The notes beneath the pieces were generated by a model. The model had not been told where the DNA came from. It did not search any database and saw only the letters and a list, made by a program, of their open reading frames with translations. Shown here one piece after another: positions 11,955 to 22,486 of a stretch of 64,000 nucleotides of DNA. A program made the translations under genes and the position numbers. The stretch's first letter is position 1, and each line of letters begins with the position of its first letter. The stretch comes from Muricea muricata (Eukaryota; Cnidaria; Anthozoa; Malacalcyonacea; Plexauridae), in assembly GCA_963855995.1 (NCBI GenBank), contig OY979716.1, positions 25,907,418 to 25,971,417 on the forward strand. Direction: 5' to 3'.

Positions 11955-14411
11955 CTAACCGTAGATAGATTTGTAAATAATTATTAGAGTATTATAGTCA
12001 ACTATATCACGCAATTTTCTTATAATGCTTAGACCCGAGTTAACTTTTTTCGTAATTTTGTCAACCTGGGCCGACCAAGATAAAGTGTCATCGATCATTA
12101 GACCTAGAGACTTGGCCACATTGACTTTTTTTATCTCAACACCTGCAACACAGATTGAGGGTTCTTGTTCAACTTGGCCAAGTCTTCTATTGCTGCCTAT
12201 GACCATGAATTCAGTTTTATTATTGTTCAAAGTTAATTTATTGGCCGACATCCAAGTGGAAACATTTAGTAAATCTGCGTTAAGATTCTCCAAAATTACG
12301 CTAATGTCACTATTAGATGTTGTAATTTGTGTGTCATCGGCGAACATATCTGGTTTTGTATGTCTTAAACATTTTGGGAAATCATTAATGTAGATCAAGA
12401 ACAATAATGGACCTAATCCCGAGCCTTGTGGTATTCCAGTTGTAACAGTTAAAGGATTTGACAAGTGACCATTGACTTGGCAATATTGAATTCGATCTGA
12501 TAAATAAGACTTAATCCAATTAAGTGCCAAGCCATTTATGCCATAAATTTGTAATTTTTGAAGTAAAATATCGTGGTCAACAGTATCAAACGCCTTTTTT
12601 AAGTCTAGGAATACAACTCCGTTTAGTTGTCCTACGTCTATACTTTGATACCATCTGTTGGTGATATCTAATAGCGCTGTGGTTGTTGAATGACATGGTC
12701 TAAAGCCATGTTGGGAGTTTGATAGTATGTTTGAATTTATAAGGTAGTCATATAATTGATTATATATCAGTTTCTCCATAATTTTGGAAACAATCGATAT
12801 AACAGATATTGGTCTGTAGTTTTCCATGTCATGTTTGGCTCCCGTTTTAAATATTGGAGTTACCCTCGCGATTTTCCAGTCAGATGGAAATATACCGGTA
12901 GAGATTGATTGATTAAAAATTAATGCAAGTGATGGAGCTATTACTGGAGCTGCAATTTTCAAAACTTTTGCTGAGATTCCATCCATCCCGGATGCTTTTG
13001 AGGCAACTAATCCGTGAAGTAGATTTAAAATTTCTGTTTGAGTGATATTTCTAAAACAGGTAAGCTTATTTACTGGATTTTGGAGGTCATTAAGGTAGCT
13101 TTCAGGAGCTACATGGGAATGAGGTATATTAGTCGAAAGTCTATCACCCATTTCCACAAAGTGCTTATTAAATGCATTTGTGATGGTGATCGGATCAGTA
13201 ATTTCAACTGAGTCAATTTTTATTTCTGGAATCATACTCTGTTTTTTTGAATTGTTGATTAATTCGTTAATTGTTTTCCACGTTTTTCTAAGATCACCTT
13301 GGGTATTATGTAATTTGGTTTGATAATAACTGCGGATTGTATCTTTCACAAGTTTATTATAGCGATTCCTTGCATTACGATACGCCGACCAGTCGGTCAT
13401 AGACTTTGATAATACAGCTTTACGCTTTAAATATATTTTTTCCCGTCTTTTTAAGGATAGATCATTCGTTAACCATGGTATTTGCTTATTAGATACTCTA
13501 CGTCTTTTAAGAGGAGCATGCATATTTACAGTCTCTAAAAATTTGCTTTTCCAGCTAATCCACGACTTGTTAGGATCAGAATCGATGAAATTCAATGTTG
13601 ATAACGAGGCTAAATTCCACAAAAAATTTTGTTCATTGAAATGTTTAAAATCCCGGTATTCGATAAACTTTGGAGCCTGTTTAAATGTTTTAAATTTACG
13701 AATACCATAGATCAAATAATGATCACTGATGGTCATAGCCGTCACTCCACTTGAAGTAATCAAGTTGCTGTTTGTTGTATAAAAATGATCTATAAGGGTT
13801 GAAGTATCTTTTGTAATCCTCGTAGGCTCTTTAATTAATTGCTCATATTGGTAAAGATTTGTAATAAATTTTAATTCTGAGATGAGTGACGTAGGATTGT
13901 TATCTAGGAGATCACAATTAATATCTCCTAAAATGATACTTTCTTTGTCCTCATTATCAATTAGTTTTAAACAGTTCTCAAATTTATAAAGAATGTTAAT
14001 TGTATCATTTGGCGGTCTATACCACGTGGTAATTAAAAATGGTTTGACTCTATTTTTAATAATTTCAATAGTTAAAATTTCAATGTCATCAACATTTAGA
14101 TCATGTCTAAGACAGAAGTTTATTGTATTTCTGACGTAAAAACCAACACCACCCCCAAATCTATTTCTATCCTTAGAAACCCAGTTGTAGCCATGTACAG
14201 TTACCATCTCAGGTGCAATACTGTTGTCCATTCTGCTCTCATTGATTGCAAGAACGTCAATTTCATTATTTTTCATTGCAATTCTTAATTCGTCAATATG
14301 TTTCGGTAAACTAGCTATATTTAAGCTTGCGATCTTGAAACCACGAATTGATGGTACCAATTCATTTTGTTTAAAAGGATTATTGCTTTTATCAATATTT
14401 GAGGTTGCCAT
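11955..14411 (-). CDS. LINE ORF2: APE endonuclease plus reverse transcriptase (CR1-like), C-terminus truncated
   Basis: 818 residues from a clear ATG, with no internal stop. Residues about 25-240 form the APE-type endonuclease: LNIASLPKH, the AINESRMD glutamate, GGVGFYV, TWYRPP, the ILGDINCDL Asp/Asn pair and the final TISDH. The RT follows: SKASGMDGI, NYRPISVISIVSKIMEKL, GFRPCHSTTTALLD, FLDLKKAFDTVDHDILL, TGIPQGSGLGPLLFLIYIND, then FADD in place of the common YADD, with both catalytic Asp kept. The frame stops at YKSIYG, where relatives normally continue for another 100 or more residues, so the 3' coding end is lost. The product would nick target DNA and prime reverse transcription. Its ORF1 lies 96 bases upstream. 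Confidence 0.93.
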   Translation of the reverse strand: MATSNIDKSNNPFKQNELVPSIRGFKIASLNIASLPKHIDELRIAMKNNEIDVLAINESRMDNSIAPEMVTVHGYNWVSKDRNRFGGGVGFYVRNTINFCLRHDLNVDDIEILTIEIIKNRVKPFLITTWYRPPNDTINILYKFENCLKLIDNEDKESIILGDINCDLLDNNPTSLISELKFITNLYQYEQLIKEPTRITKDTSTLIDHFYTTNSNLITSSGVTAMTISDHYLIYGIRKFKTFKQAPKFIEYRDFKHFNEQNFLWNLASLSTLNFIDSDPNKSWISWKSKFLETVNMHAPLKRRRVSNKQIPWLTNDLSLKRREKIYLKRKAVLSKSMTDWSAYRNARNRYNKLVKDTIRSYYQTKLHNTQGDLRKTWKTINELINNSKKQSMIPEIKIDSVEITDPITITNAFNKHFVEMGDRLSTNIPHSHVAPESYLNDLQNPVNKLTCFRNITQTEILNLLHGLVASKASGMDGISAKVLKIAAPVIAPSLALIFNQSISTGIFPSDWKIARVTPIFKTGAKHDMENYRPISVISIVSKIMEKLIYNQLYDYLINSNILSNSQHGFRPCHSTTTALLDITNRWYQSIDVGQLNGVVFLDLKKAFDTVDHDILLQKLQIYGINGLALNWIKSYLSDRIQYCQVNGHLSNPLTVTTGIPQGSGLGPLLFLIYINDFPKCLRHTKPDMFADDTQITTSNSDISVILENLNADLLNVSTWMSANKLTLNNNKTEFMVIGSNRRLGQVEQEPSICVAGVEIKKVNVAKSLGLMIDDTLSWSAQVDKITKKVNSGLSIIRKLRDIVDYNTLIIIYKSIYG

Positions 14412-14507
14412 AGGGGTTTCATTTTTAAGATTTGTTTTTTCAACATCATTAGTAATGTTACAACTATTGCAGATGTATTCAAAGTTACTAGCCTTTGGAA
14501 GATTTAG

Positions 14508-15010
14508 TCAATGCTTTAGAAAATCTAAATAGCTCTTTGCTAATATTGCCGTACCTGTTATATTTAGGTGTAGGCCAGAAGCATTAAGATTAGATATATT
14601 AATATTGCTATGCTGAATAATAGGCCAGTTGTAATTCATACCGAGCTTGGTTAAGAGTTTGTTTGTACTATTTATCTTTATGTTCAGTGCTTGATCATCT
14701 CTTTGGATTATTTCAGAAATAGCAACTTTAGCCAAACTGTTTGTTACTATACCTGTACATAGAGATTCTATTTCCTTGACAATTTCTTCTGGTTCTTTTT
14801 GAGGAATGTCATTCGTCCCGACGTGTAGGATAATGAGTTCAGGATTCTTTTCAAGAGTGGGTTTCACATAATGCTTCATGTCAGCAACTGATGCCCCAGG
14901 AAATGTCTTGATCACAGTCTTCTTTCCGATCGAACGCTGCAGCCTCGATGGCTTTAGCATTTTAATCATAGAGTCGCCCAAAATGGCTATTTCCTTTTTG
15001 TAAACTATTT
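14508..15010 (-). CDS. LINE ORF1: SGNH/GDSL esterase domain (5' truncated)
   Basis: The minus-strand frame reads IAILGDSMIKML (block I, catalytic Ser), FPGASVADMKHYV, ILHVGTNDI (block III GTND) and ends near SGLHLNITG (catalytic His region), about 160 residues. This is the SGNH hydrolase fold found in ORF1 of CR1-type LINEs, where it probably helps the ribonucleoprotein contact membranes or RNA. No N-terminal part (coiled coil, SAP) is present. The frame begins directly in a 61-base direct duplication at the element's 5' end, so the copy is 5' truncated. ORF2 follows after 96 bases. Confidence 0.85.
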
Positions 15011-15070
15011 AGGCGACTCTATTTAATCATAGAGTCGCCCAAAATGGCTATTCCATTTTGTAAACTATTT
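14961..15070. repeat. 61-base direct duplication at the LINE 5' end
   Basis: TTTAATCATAGAGTCGCCC followed by AAAATGGCTATT occurs at 14961 and again at 15022. Both copies run through TTTTGTAAACTATTT, separated by AGGCGACTCTA. The duplicated segment covers the GDS catalytic block of ORF1, so the outer copy is a 5' junction artefact of insertion or later slippage. Confidence 0.85.
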
Positions 15071-15727
15071 GTTTGTAAAGTATGAGTTTTTGCTTTCATC
15101 ACTGTGCTTTCAATTTCATTACTGTGTCTGTGTCTTCACTAAAAACACATTCGCTGCCAGTTAATGTACCCTCATCATGATATATAAGTCTGGAATCGAG
15201 AATACGACAATTTAATTGCATATTCTACAGGGCGCATATAAAATGTATAATTTATTTCACACCATGTACACTCGTAAATAATATCTTCGCGCCATGCACG
15301 TTGTAATATCCTCTATGTATTGCTAGCAATGTTATAGATCATATCCACGACATACTCATTGAGTGATATACAGACTAGCCTGTGATCATCTCGTGACTCG
15401 TGAATATTCTGTAATGCGATTCGAAGTCTCGAACGAAACCCACAGCATCTGAAGCAAAAGCTACCGAACGCGAATAATTAAACCTTTAGGCGACACGATT
15501 TGCCGCGTTTTCAGAATCCAATATTAATTGTTTGATCTTGAAACTCTCAAAGCAACAATTTTTATGCCCGGACTTGATGCGCCATCACTCCTTGCAATAC
15601 AACAGAGAACGATTCAGACGTCCGGGCGTGTTTTCATTTACGCCATGGGACTGGAAACTTATTTTGAGGAGGCTCCTCATAACAAACCTATCGCACATGC
15701 GAAGAAGCGACTGTAACCTACCTTTAA

Positions 15728-16085
15728 GTGTTCTTGGATTTGTTTGTTGATCTGCAGCTGGAAAGCCTTAGTATTGTAATAGTGGTCTGAAAATGTTGAA
15801 TTCTGACTAATCTCGGATTATTTGGTTATGGTATTTGAAGTACACACAGAGCACATGTCCTGCAAGTAAATCCAGCGAAAATAACTATTAATAACCAAGG
15901 TAAAAACGGAGTTTTTCCTAATATTCATCAACTTGTGTGCCTGAAAGTAGTTGTTCACCTAAAAGGATATGCAAAACTAAAAACTATAAGCTAGTTTATT
16001 ATTCATACCATACGTGCATTTAAAAATACTGACCAAACTATGAGTCACATTGGCTATAGGTAACAGTACATTCAGCAATCTATTC
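15728..16085. other. Intergenic, no recognisable feature
   Basis: AT-rich flank of the TTAA foldback. No coding or repeat structure seen before the 240-bp array. Confidence 0.4.
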
Positions 16086-16860
16086 ATAGCATATGTACAA
16101 GTTTTAAAATATAAAAATTAAGAATAGCTTGTTATTCTATTTTATAGTAGCTTGGGCTTCTAAACTGTTAAGATTTCTGTCTTTGGGCAGTTCATGGCTA
16201 AGACTTCTGTCTTTTGGCCATGAGCCCAATTAAGCTGCTGTATTTTTTGTATATCTCCATTTTATAAAGTTCACACCATACCGTACTGTAATAAATACTC
16301 AGGAAAATAAAATAATTATTAATAAAAAATTATACACAAATTTTTAAAATATAAAAATCAAGAATAGCTTGGTACTCTATTGTATAGTAGCTTGGGCTTC
16401 TAAACTGTTAACATTTCTGTCTTTGGGCAGTTCATGGCTAAGATTTCTGTCTTTTGGCCATGAGCCCAAGCTACTGTATTCTTTGTACATCTCCATGTTT
16501 ATTAGTAAGATATAAAGTTCATATACTATACCATACTGTAGTAAATATTCAAGAAAATAGAATAAATATTAATAAAAAAATCATACACAAGTTTTAAAAT
16601 ATATAAAGAATAGCTTGGTATTCTATTGTATAGTAGCTTGGGCTTCTAAACTGTTAAGATTTCTGTCTTTGGGCAGTTCATGGCTAAAATTTCTGTCTTT
16701 TGGCCATGAGCCCAAGCTACTGTATTTTTTGTATATCTCCATGTTTATTAGTAAGATATAAAGTTTATATACTATACCATATTTTAATAAATATTTAAGA
16801 AAATAGAATACGTATTAATAAAATTTATACACAAATTTTAAAACATAAAAGTTGAGATCA
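16086..16860. repeat. Tandem repeat, about 240-246-bp unit, three copies
   Basis: The landmark AGCTTGGGCTTCTAAACTG starts near 16150, 16390 and 16636, giving periods of 240 and 246 bases. A partial fourth unit (ATTTATACACAAATTTTAAAA) fades out near 16860. Each unit contains a stem-like core, CTTGGGCT ... AGCCCAAG, enclosing two imperfect copies of AAGAYTTCTGTCTTTKGGC. The rest of the unit is AT-rich. This is satellite-like organisation with no coding content. Confidence 0.85.
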
Positions 16861-18540
16861 AGCATGCAGGTTGGTACCAGAACTAGCTGCCGATGTATAT
16901 ACCCTCTGTGTAGTCACAAGTTCATTATATCAAATCTTGTTCATATACTGCATATAATATAAGCATTCAAGCAATTTATTTTATTTTTATCATGATATGT
17001 ATACCATACATCAGTACACCATAGATCTTATATATTAGATTATGTATTTACATCATGTGAGACTGTGAGTAAAATCATATAAAATTATAATACGAAAACA
17101 TTTGAACAATATGACAACTACAATGCAATGCAGCAAGTTGAGATAGAGTATTATTCAAGAATCAAAATTATCAAGTTGTAAATTTTGTGAAAAATGTACT
17201 CAATAAATAAAATTTAAAATCTAGGGTAAAGGCAACCGTAAAAGCGTTGTCTTTGCGCCTTAGTGTTCCTTTTTTTACTTGTTAAATAATTTAACAGTCC
17301 AAGGTATATATTGTTTATTGCCTGAAGACAACCAAATGCCTAAATCAAATCATTGGATTTTCAGTCGAGATGACGTCATGATGCACTTTGTTTGTTACTT
17401 TGGTGTTAGTACAAGGTCAATTTCAAGGTAATTAAGAATCATCATTTTTTATATCAATATTTTAAGTGTTGATATATATATATATATAATATATACTAAA
17501 ATATTTGAAAATGCCCAACTGATAACTAAACAGTGTTAATTGGCCAAGGAAGCTGAGAATTATCCATAAATTCAAATTTATCAAGTTTTAGCTCTAACTT
17601 CAAAGTTTTGGTTAAAGTTCTCCTACTCAATAAAATTCAAAATCTAGAATTGGATTTTGAACATGCACATAGCAAAACCACATGCAGACTGTATGAAAAT
17701 GAAATAAAATTCTAGCTGAGGAAAAGTCATGTAGGGTGTATCTGGTTCTTGATAAAGATCAATTTCAAGGTAAGAAAAAATGAGTTCCTTGTAGCATTAA
17801 AATTAATGACAATATACATTATTGTAGGTCCAGTGTACAATATTTAGAATTTGCCTAGTACATGCAGGCATATTAACACCCATTTTAATCTCCAATATTT
17901 ATTTCTGTATTTCAATAAAACTATGATTTGAAAATGATCATATGAACAGACGACCTGGGAATTGCTAAATAGGCTGTACTTCAAAAAATGGCAATGGAAA
18001 GCTGGTATACAGTTCATATGGAGTTCAGAGTCAAAATTATACCTTTTCATTGATCCTTTTGTAATCTTTTAATATATTGCTGTCACCATATCTGCAAGTT
18101 GATAATAGGTTTTATTTTCGTCTGCTTTGGGCGATTTTATATTCCGAATGTAAGTGTTCACAAACTTTGGAGGTTTGCAATAAGCCATTAAAAATTTGAA
18201 CCAAGGAAATTTGAAAGGAAGTTGCATGTTTGGCTTCAAGTCAGTGTTCGAAATTTGGAATTCCTTTCTAGGTGCTTCCGCTTTGACAATCTATTTCCAG
18301 AAAGTTTTGCTACATGTAATCAGCATGCAGTTTACTCGCTACTGTTCTCTACATTGATAGATATTTTCCACTCGAATCGCGAACCGCGCTCATTGCATGC
18401 GTAACCATATATAACAAATACAAAACGACATGCTAAAATTACCATGGAATACAAAACAATACTTGTTCCATAAAGTAAATGTTTAGGTTTGTAAAATGTT
18501 TAGGTAAATCAAACGGTAATACTGTCTATTAAGAAGCGCA
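16861..18540. other. Intergenic, no recognisable gene
   Basis: AT-rich. A short TA run near 17473-17488 and a weakly repeated phrase ATCAATTTCAAGGTAA (near 17418 and 17758) are the only structure I can point to. Confidence 0.4.
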
Positions 18541-18760
18541 AGTGTGAATATTCTGGCTAGAAAAATATTCACAGAATATTCTTACGTATTATATGTACGA
18601 ATACTAGGTGTGTCATATTCCAACATATTCACGTCTGAATACCACCAATATTCTCACAATATTCGCTGGTAATACGTCGGAATATGTGTCAATACTAATA
18701 ATATTCTAAACAGTATTCATAAGTATTCGCGTTAGAATATTGCGTTTTTCATGCAGTGTG
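18541..18760. repeat. GAATATT-palindrome-rich repeat with CACTGCATGAAAAA end
   Basis: About ten GAATATTC/GAATATT-type motifs in 220 bases. On the minus strand the segment begins CACTGCATGAAAAACGC at 18758, the same end as the plus-strand repeat at 8121. It is probably a degenerate MITE family. The second end is not clear. Confidence 0.5.
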
Positions 18761-18846
18761 GTGAAGTAGATACAGTCCTAGTGAGTGAGATTAACCCTTT
18801 TAAAGTTGAGAAAAAATATAAGAATATACGAAAAAAATTATAAAAG

Positions 18847-18925
18847 AAAAGTACGAAACCGGGCTCGAACCCGAAACAAACAGGGCTTCAGCGCACGACC
18901 TACACAATTGACCTAATGCGGCGAA
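18847..18925 (-). repeat. tRNA-like sequence (possible tRNA-derived SINE head or tRNA pseudogene)
   Basis: On the minus strand GGGTTCGAGCCCGG matches a pol III B box and T-arm. TTAGGTCAATTGTGTAGG, about 35 bases upstream, resembles an A box and D loop. The anticodon arm and acceptor stem do not pair well, so it is not a convincing functional tRNA. Confidence 0.4.
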
Positions 18926-18987
18926 TCGAAAGTTTGCCGTTAAAAACTAAATTTATACTGCTTATGTGACTTATTATATTTGAAACG

Positions 18988-19052
18988 TCGTGTATATGCT
19001 CTTCAGCATCGTGTATATGCTCTTCAGCGTCGTGTATATTCTCTTGCATATC
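18988..19052. repeat. 21-bp tandem repeat, inverted copy of the 8.0-kb array
   Basis: Three units of CGTGTATATGCTCTTCAGC-type sequence, the reverse complement of the array at 7984-8040. Confidence 0.75.
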
Positions 19053-19321
19053 AAGTATATATTAGTCCATATATGGAATACGTACGGTAACTACATATCG
19101 CAGAAACTTACCCAGCCAGATTATTTAGTCTCGCTATACAAATATTTTCTACAAATACTTCTCAAACGTTCGAACGTGAATTATTCTTTTGCGTATTGAA
19201 ATAACATAAGTACGAATAATGCAGCAAATATCTTTATGATAGTGCTTTTGGGCCCTTTGTATATTATATGTATACGACGTATAGACAATGTGTAGTCTTT
19301 CAACTTCAAACTGGCTATATA

Positions 19322-19933
19322 CAGGGTGAGTAAAAAAAAAACTGATGCCCTTTCAAATTCAAATTAGCCGCGAATTTCATTACGGAGCTTTAAGTATTCC
19401 CACAGGTATACAGAGAACAGATCGTGACTAAGTACACAGTACAGGATGAGTAAAAAAACTCATACTATTGAAATTCAAACTAGCAGCATTGCATTCTTGC
19501 AATTTGACAGACGTTGATCTAAAACAACATCTAATTCCCAGTGGAAGTTAAAATGCATAATTTTAGCCGTGCAAGAATTGTCAGAAACAAGACAAAGTCA
19601 GAAACAAGATAACATGGTGCAATTGACAACGGAACAAAGAGTCTTTGTTGTGACTATTTGAATGCAAAATGTACGAGAAGTGCAAGATGCTTTAAGATTA
19701 AGATTCCCCGACCGGAATCCTCCTTTACGAAACACAATCGTGGACAACGTGAGGAAATATCAAAAAAAGGGAACGAGCCTTAATCGAAACAAGGGAAAGT
19801 CAGGCCGTGAATTGGTTTACCTACTGTGTACTAAATCACGATCTGTTCTCTGTATACCCATGGGAACACACCGTAATGAAATTCGCAGCTAATTTGAATT
19901 TGAAAGAGCATCAGTTTTTTTTTACTCACCCTG
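19322..19933 (+). mobile_element. Tc1/mariner-type element, internally deleted, with transposase N-terminus
   Basis: The ends CAGGGTGAGTAAAAAAA and its complement are inverted, with TA on each side (19320-19321 and 19934-19935). A second end-like sequence, TACAGGATGAGTAAAAAAAC, lies at about 19443, so the element is composite. It carries the transposase N-terminal fragment listed separately, and the catalytic part is missing. Confidence 0.85.
19614..19812 (+). pseudogene. Mariner-type transposase, N-terminal helix-turn-helix fragment
   Basis: From ATG at 19614 the frame reads MVQLTTEQRVFVVTI, then an in-frame TGA (19659-19661, where relatives have Trp), then VREVQDALRLRFPDRNPP, RNTIVDNVRKYQKKGTSLNR and NKGKSGR. 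This is the N-terminal DNA-binding module (DUF4817-like) that precedes the DDE domain of a mariner/Tc1-type transposase. Directly after it the sequence switches to element end sequence, so the whole DDE domain is deleted. The adjacent inverted copy keeps only the first 13 residues. Confidence 0.8.
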
Positions 19934-19935
19934 TA

Positions 19936-20377
19936 CAGGGTGAGTAAAAAAACTGATGCTCTTTCAAATTCAAAGTAGCTGCGAATTTCATTACGGTGCA
20001 TTCCCATGGGTATACAGAGAAGAGATCGTGATTTAGTACACAGTACGTAAACCACAAAGACTCTTTGTTCCGTTGTCAATTGCACCATGTTGTCGCGTTT
20101 CGGACTTTGTCTTGTTTCTGACAATTCTTGCACGGCTAAAAGTATGCATTTTAACTTCCACTGGGAATTAGATTTTGTTTTAGCTCAACGTCTGTCAAAT
20201 TGCAAGAATGCAATGCTGCTAATTTGAATTTCAATAGCATCAGTTTATTTACTCATCATGAACTTTGTACTTAGTCACGATCTGTTCTCTGTATACCTAT
20301 GGAAATACTTAAAGTTCCGTAATGAAATTCGTGGCTAATTTGAAATTGAAAGGGCATCAGTTTTTTTTTTTACTTAC
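19936..20377 (-). mobile_element. Second Tc1/mariner-type copy in inverted tandem
   Basis: It starts CAGGGTGAGTAAAAAAAC directly after the TA shared with the preceding copy and ends with a degenerate TTTTTTTACTTAC. It is the same family in reverse orientation but more deleted: on its minus strand only MVQLTTEQRVFVV survives before joining terminal sequence. The junction CACCCTGTACAGGGTG is a perfect palindrome. Confidence 0.82.
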
Positions 20378-20535
20378 AAATTTCATCAACCTGCTACCTG
20401 AACTTGATGTACTAGTTAAAATATAAGCAGCTAAATTAATTATTCAGCATGACCGCCGGTTTATATTTATTGTGATTCCAATTTTATTTTTTCCTGCCAA
20501 CCTGGCGACTTCACTCCACACTTCCATCAACGTAT

Positions 20536-20580
20536 AAAAATATTACCAACACAGTATTATACTGTGTTGGTAATATTTTT
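20536..20580. repeat. Perfect 45-base hairpin
   Basis: A 22-base arm (AAAAATATTACCAACACAGTAT), a single T, then the exact complement. ACTGTGTTGG recurs once more at about 20589. It could be a cruciform-prone site or the remains of a tiny foldback. Confidence 0.9.
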
Positions 20581-20789
20581 TGTAATAATACTGTGTTGGA
20601 TATCAATCGATTGTTTATAGATACGATGGATTGTGTATGGATGGGCAACGATGTTTTTTTGTGCCAACACGTATCGTTCAACATATATTTGTCGCAGGAA
20701 AATTGCTTTACGATATGAAGTATCGTTTGCTATCGTCAGATCTACTAACCGTGGACTGATCTGCTTGGCTCTTCCATCGAAGTTATTTG

Positions 20790-21852
<1,063 letters not shown>

Positions 21853-22330
21853 CTTTATTAGGATACTCAGAAACACCCGTCTGAGTTTACAGTGATAAAA
21901 TAGTTAAGTCTACAGTATGGTTAAAACGAATTAACTAGTATATTTACAATCAATTTAAAAAAGACTCTCACTGTATTGCGATTATTAAAAACAGTAAATT
22001 GTTGAGACACGTTAGGATCTAAACTAAGTCGAACAAACAACGATTTACAAACGACCTTTTATAACTTTCTGTTCTTACTAGAGGCAGTTCGTAATCGTGC
22101 CCTCTTGGCCTAAGTTTCTTGTTCCTTTTTCCCGGCAATAGCTCAAGCAATGCATTGTCACCAGATAATGTTATTTTCCTCCATAGTCTCTTATCTCTCT
22201 TGTCACGAATTTCTTTGATGAATATTCTGGCCTTGGTCGTTAAGGAGGTGGAACGGGAGTCCTTTACAAAAATCGCATTATTACCACTAGCTGAAATGGC
22301 AGCGCTTAATTACCATCTTTCGAGTACTCC
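21853..22330 (-). pseudogene. LINE ORF2 C-terminus and 3' UTR, 5' truncated
   Basis: The minus-strand frame from about 22312 reads SASGNNAIFVKDSRSTSLTT, then RIFIKEIRDKRDKRLWRKI, then LLPGKRNKKLRPRGHDYELP and TESYKRSFVNRCLFDLV before a stop near 22035. This pattern (basic helix, PRGH, ELP, KRSF.NRCLF) is the C-terminus typical of LINE ORF2 proteins. About 180 bases of 3' UTR follow, ending in AATAAA and the (ATT)n tail. Nothing of the RT is present, so this is a 5'-truncated insertion. Confidence 0.65.
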
Positions 22331-22486
22331 GAATGGAGCATTAGAGCCGGTACCAAACGCCTTAAAGTAATCATCCCCAAGCCGCAGCAGAAATTGCTGC
22401 ACGGGCGAAGCCCGGGGCGAGGATTACTAATTCTGAGATGCTAAAGTCATCCGCCATTTTGTGTTGGTTTCGTTTGGACGTTCGAC

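Larger units (their letters stand above)
11955..15070 (-). mobile_element. CR1-like LINE, 5' and 3' truncated
   Basis: Contains ORF1 (SGNH) and ORF2 (endonuclease-RT) in that order on the minus strand. It lies inside the 6-kb foldback, between the nested MITE and the right arm. The protein is closely related in motif spelling to the decayed plus-strand LINE at 22.5-26.9 kb (both have GFKIASL, SLPKHID and GFYVR/GFYIR). Because ORF2 is uninterrupted, this is the youngest-looking LINE in the window. Confidence 0.88.
9751..15723. mobile_element. 6-kb foldback element with TTAA target duplication
   Basis: AGGTAGGTTACAGTCGCTTC at 9751 is mirrored by its complement ending at 15723, and both ends are flanked directly by TTAA (9747-9750 and 15724-15727). 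The arms remain alignable over several hundred bases (left about 9751-10695, right about 15186-15723). Shared blocks include CTCCTCATAACAA, CGAACGCGAATAATTA, CATATCCAC and CGTATTCTCGATTCCA. TTAA duplication is the hallmark of the piggyBac and Kolobok superfamilies; the AGG end may favour the latter, but no transposase is present. The interior holds a Tc1/mariner-type MITE and a LINE, which explains most of its present length. Confidence 0.75.

Noticed and set aside
12025-12393. 122-codon plus-strand frame
   Set aside because: Antisense shadow of the LINE reverse transcriptase.
18847-18925. Functional tRNA gene
   Set aside because: B-box-like T arm is good, but acceptor and anticodon stems do not pair; kept only as a tRNA-like repeat.
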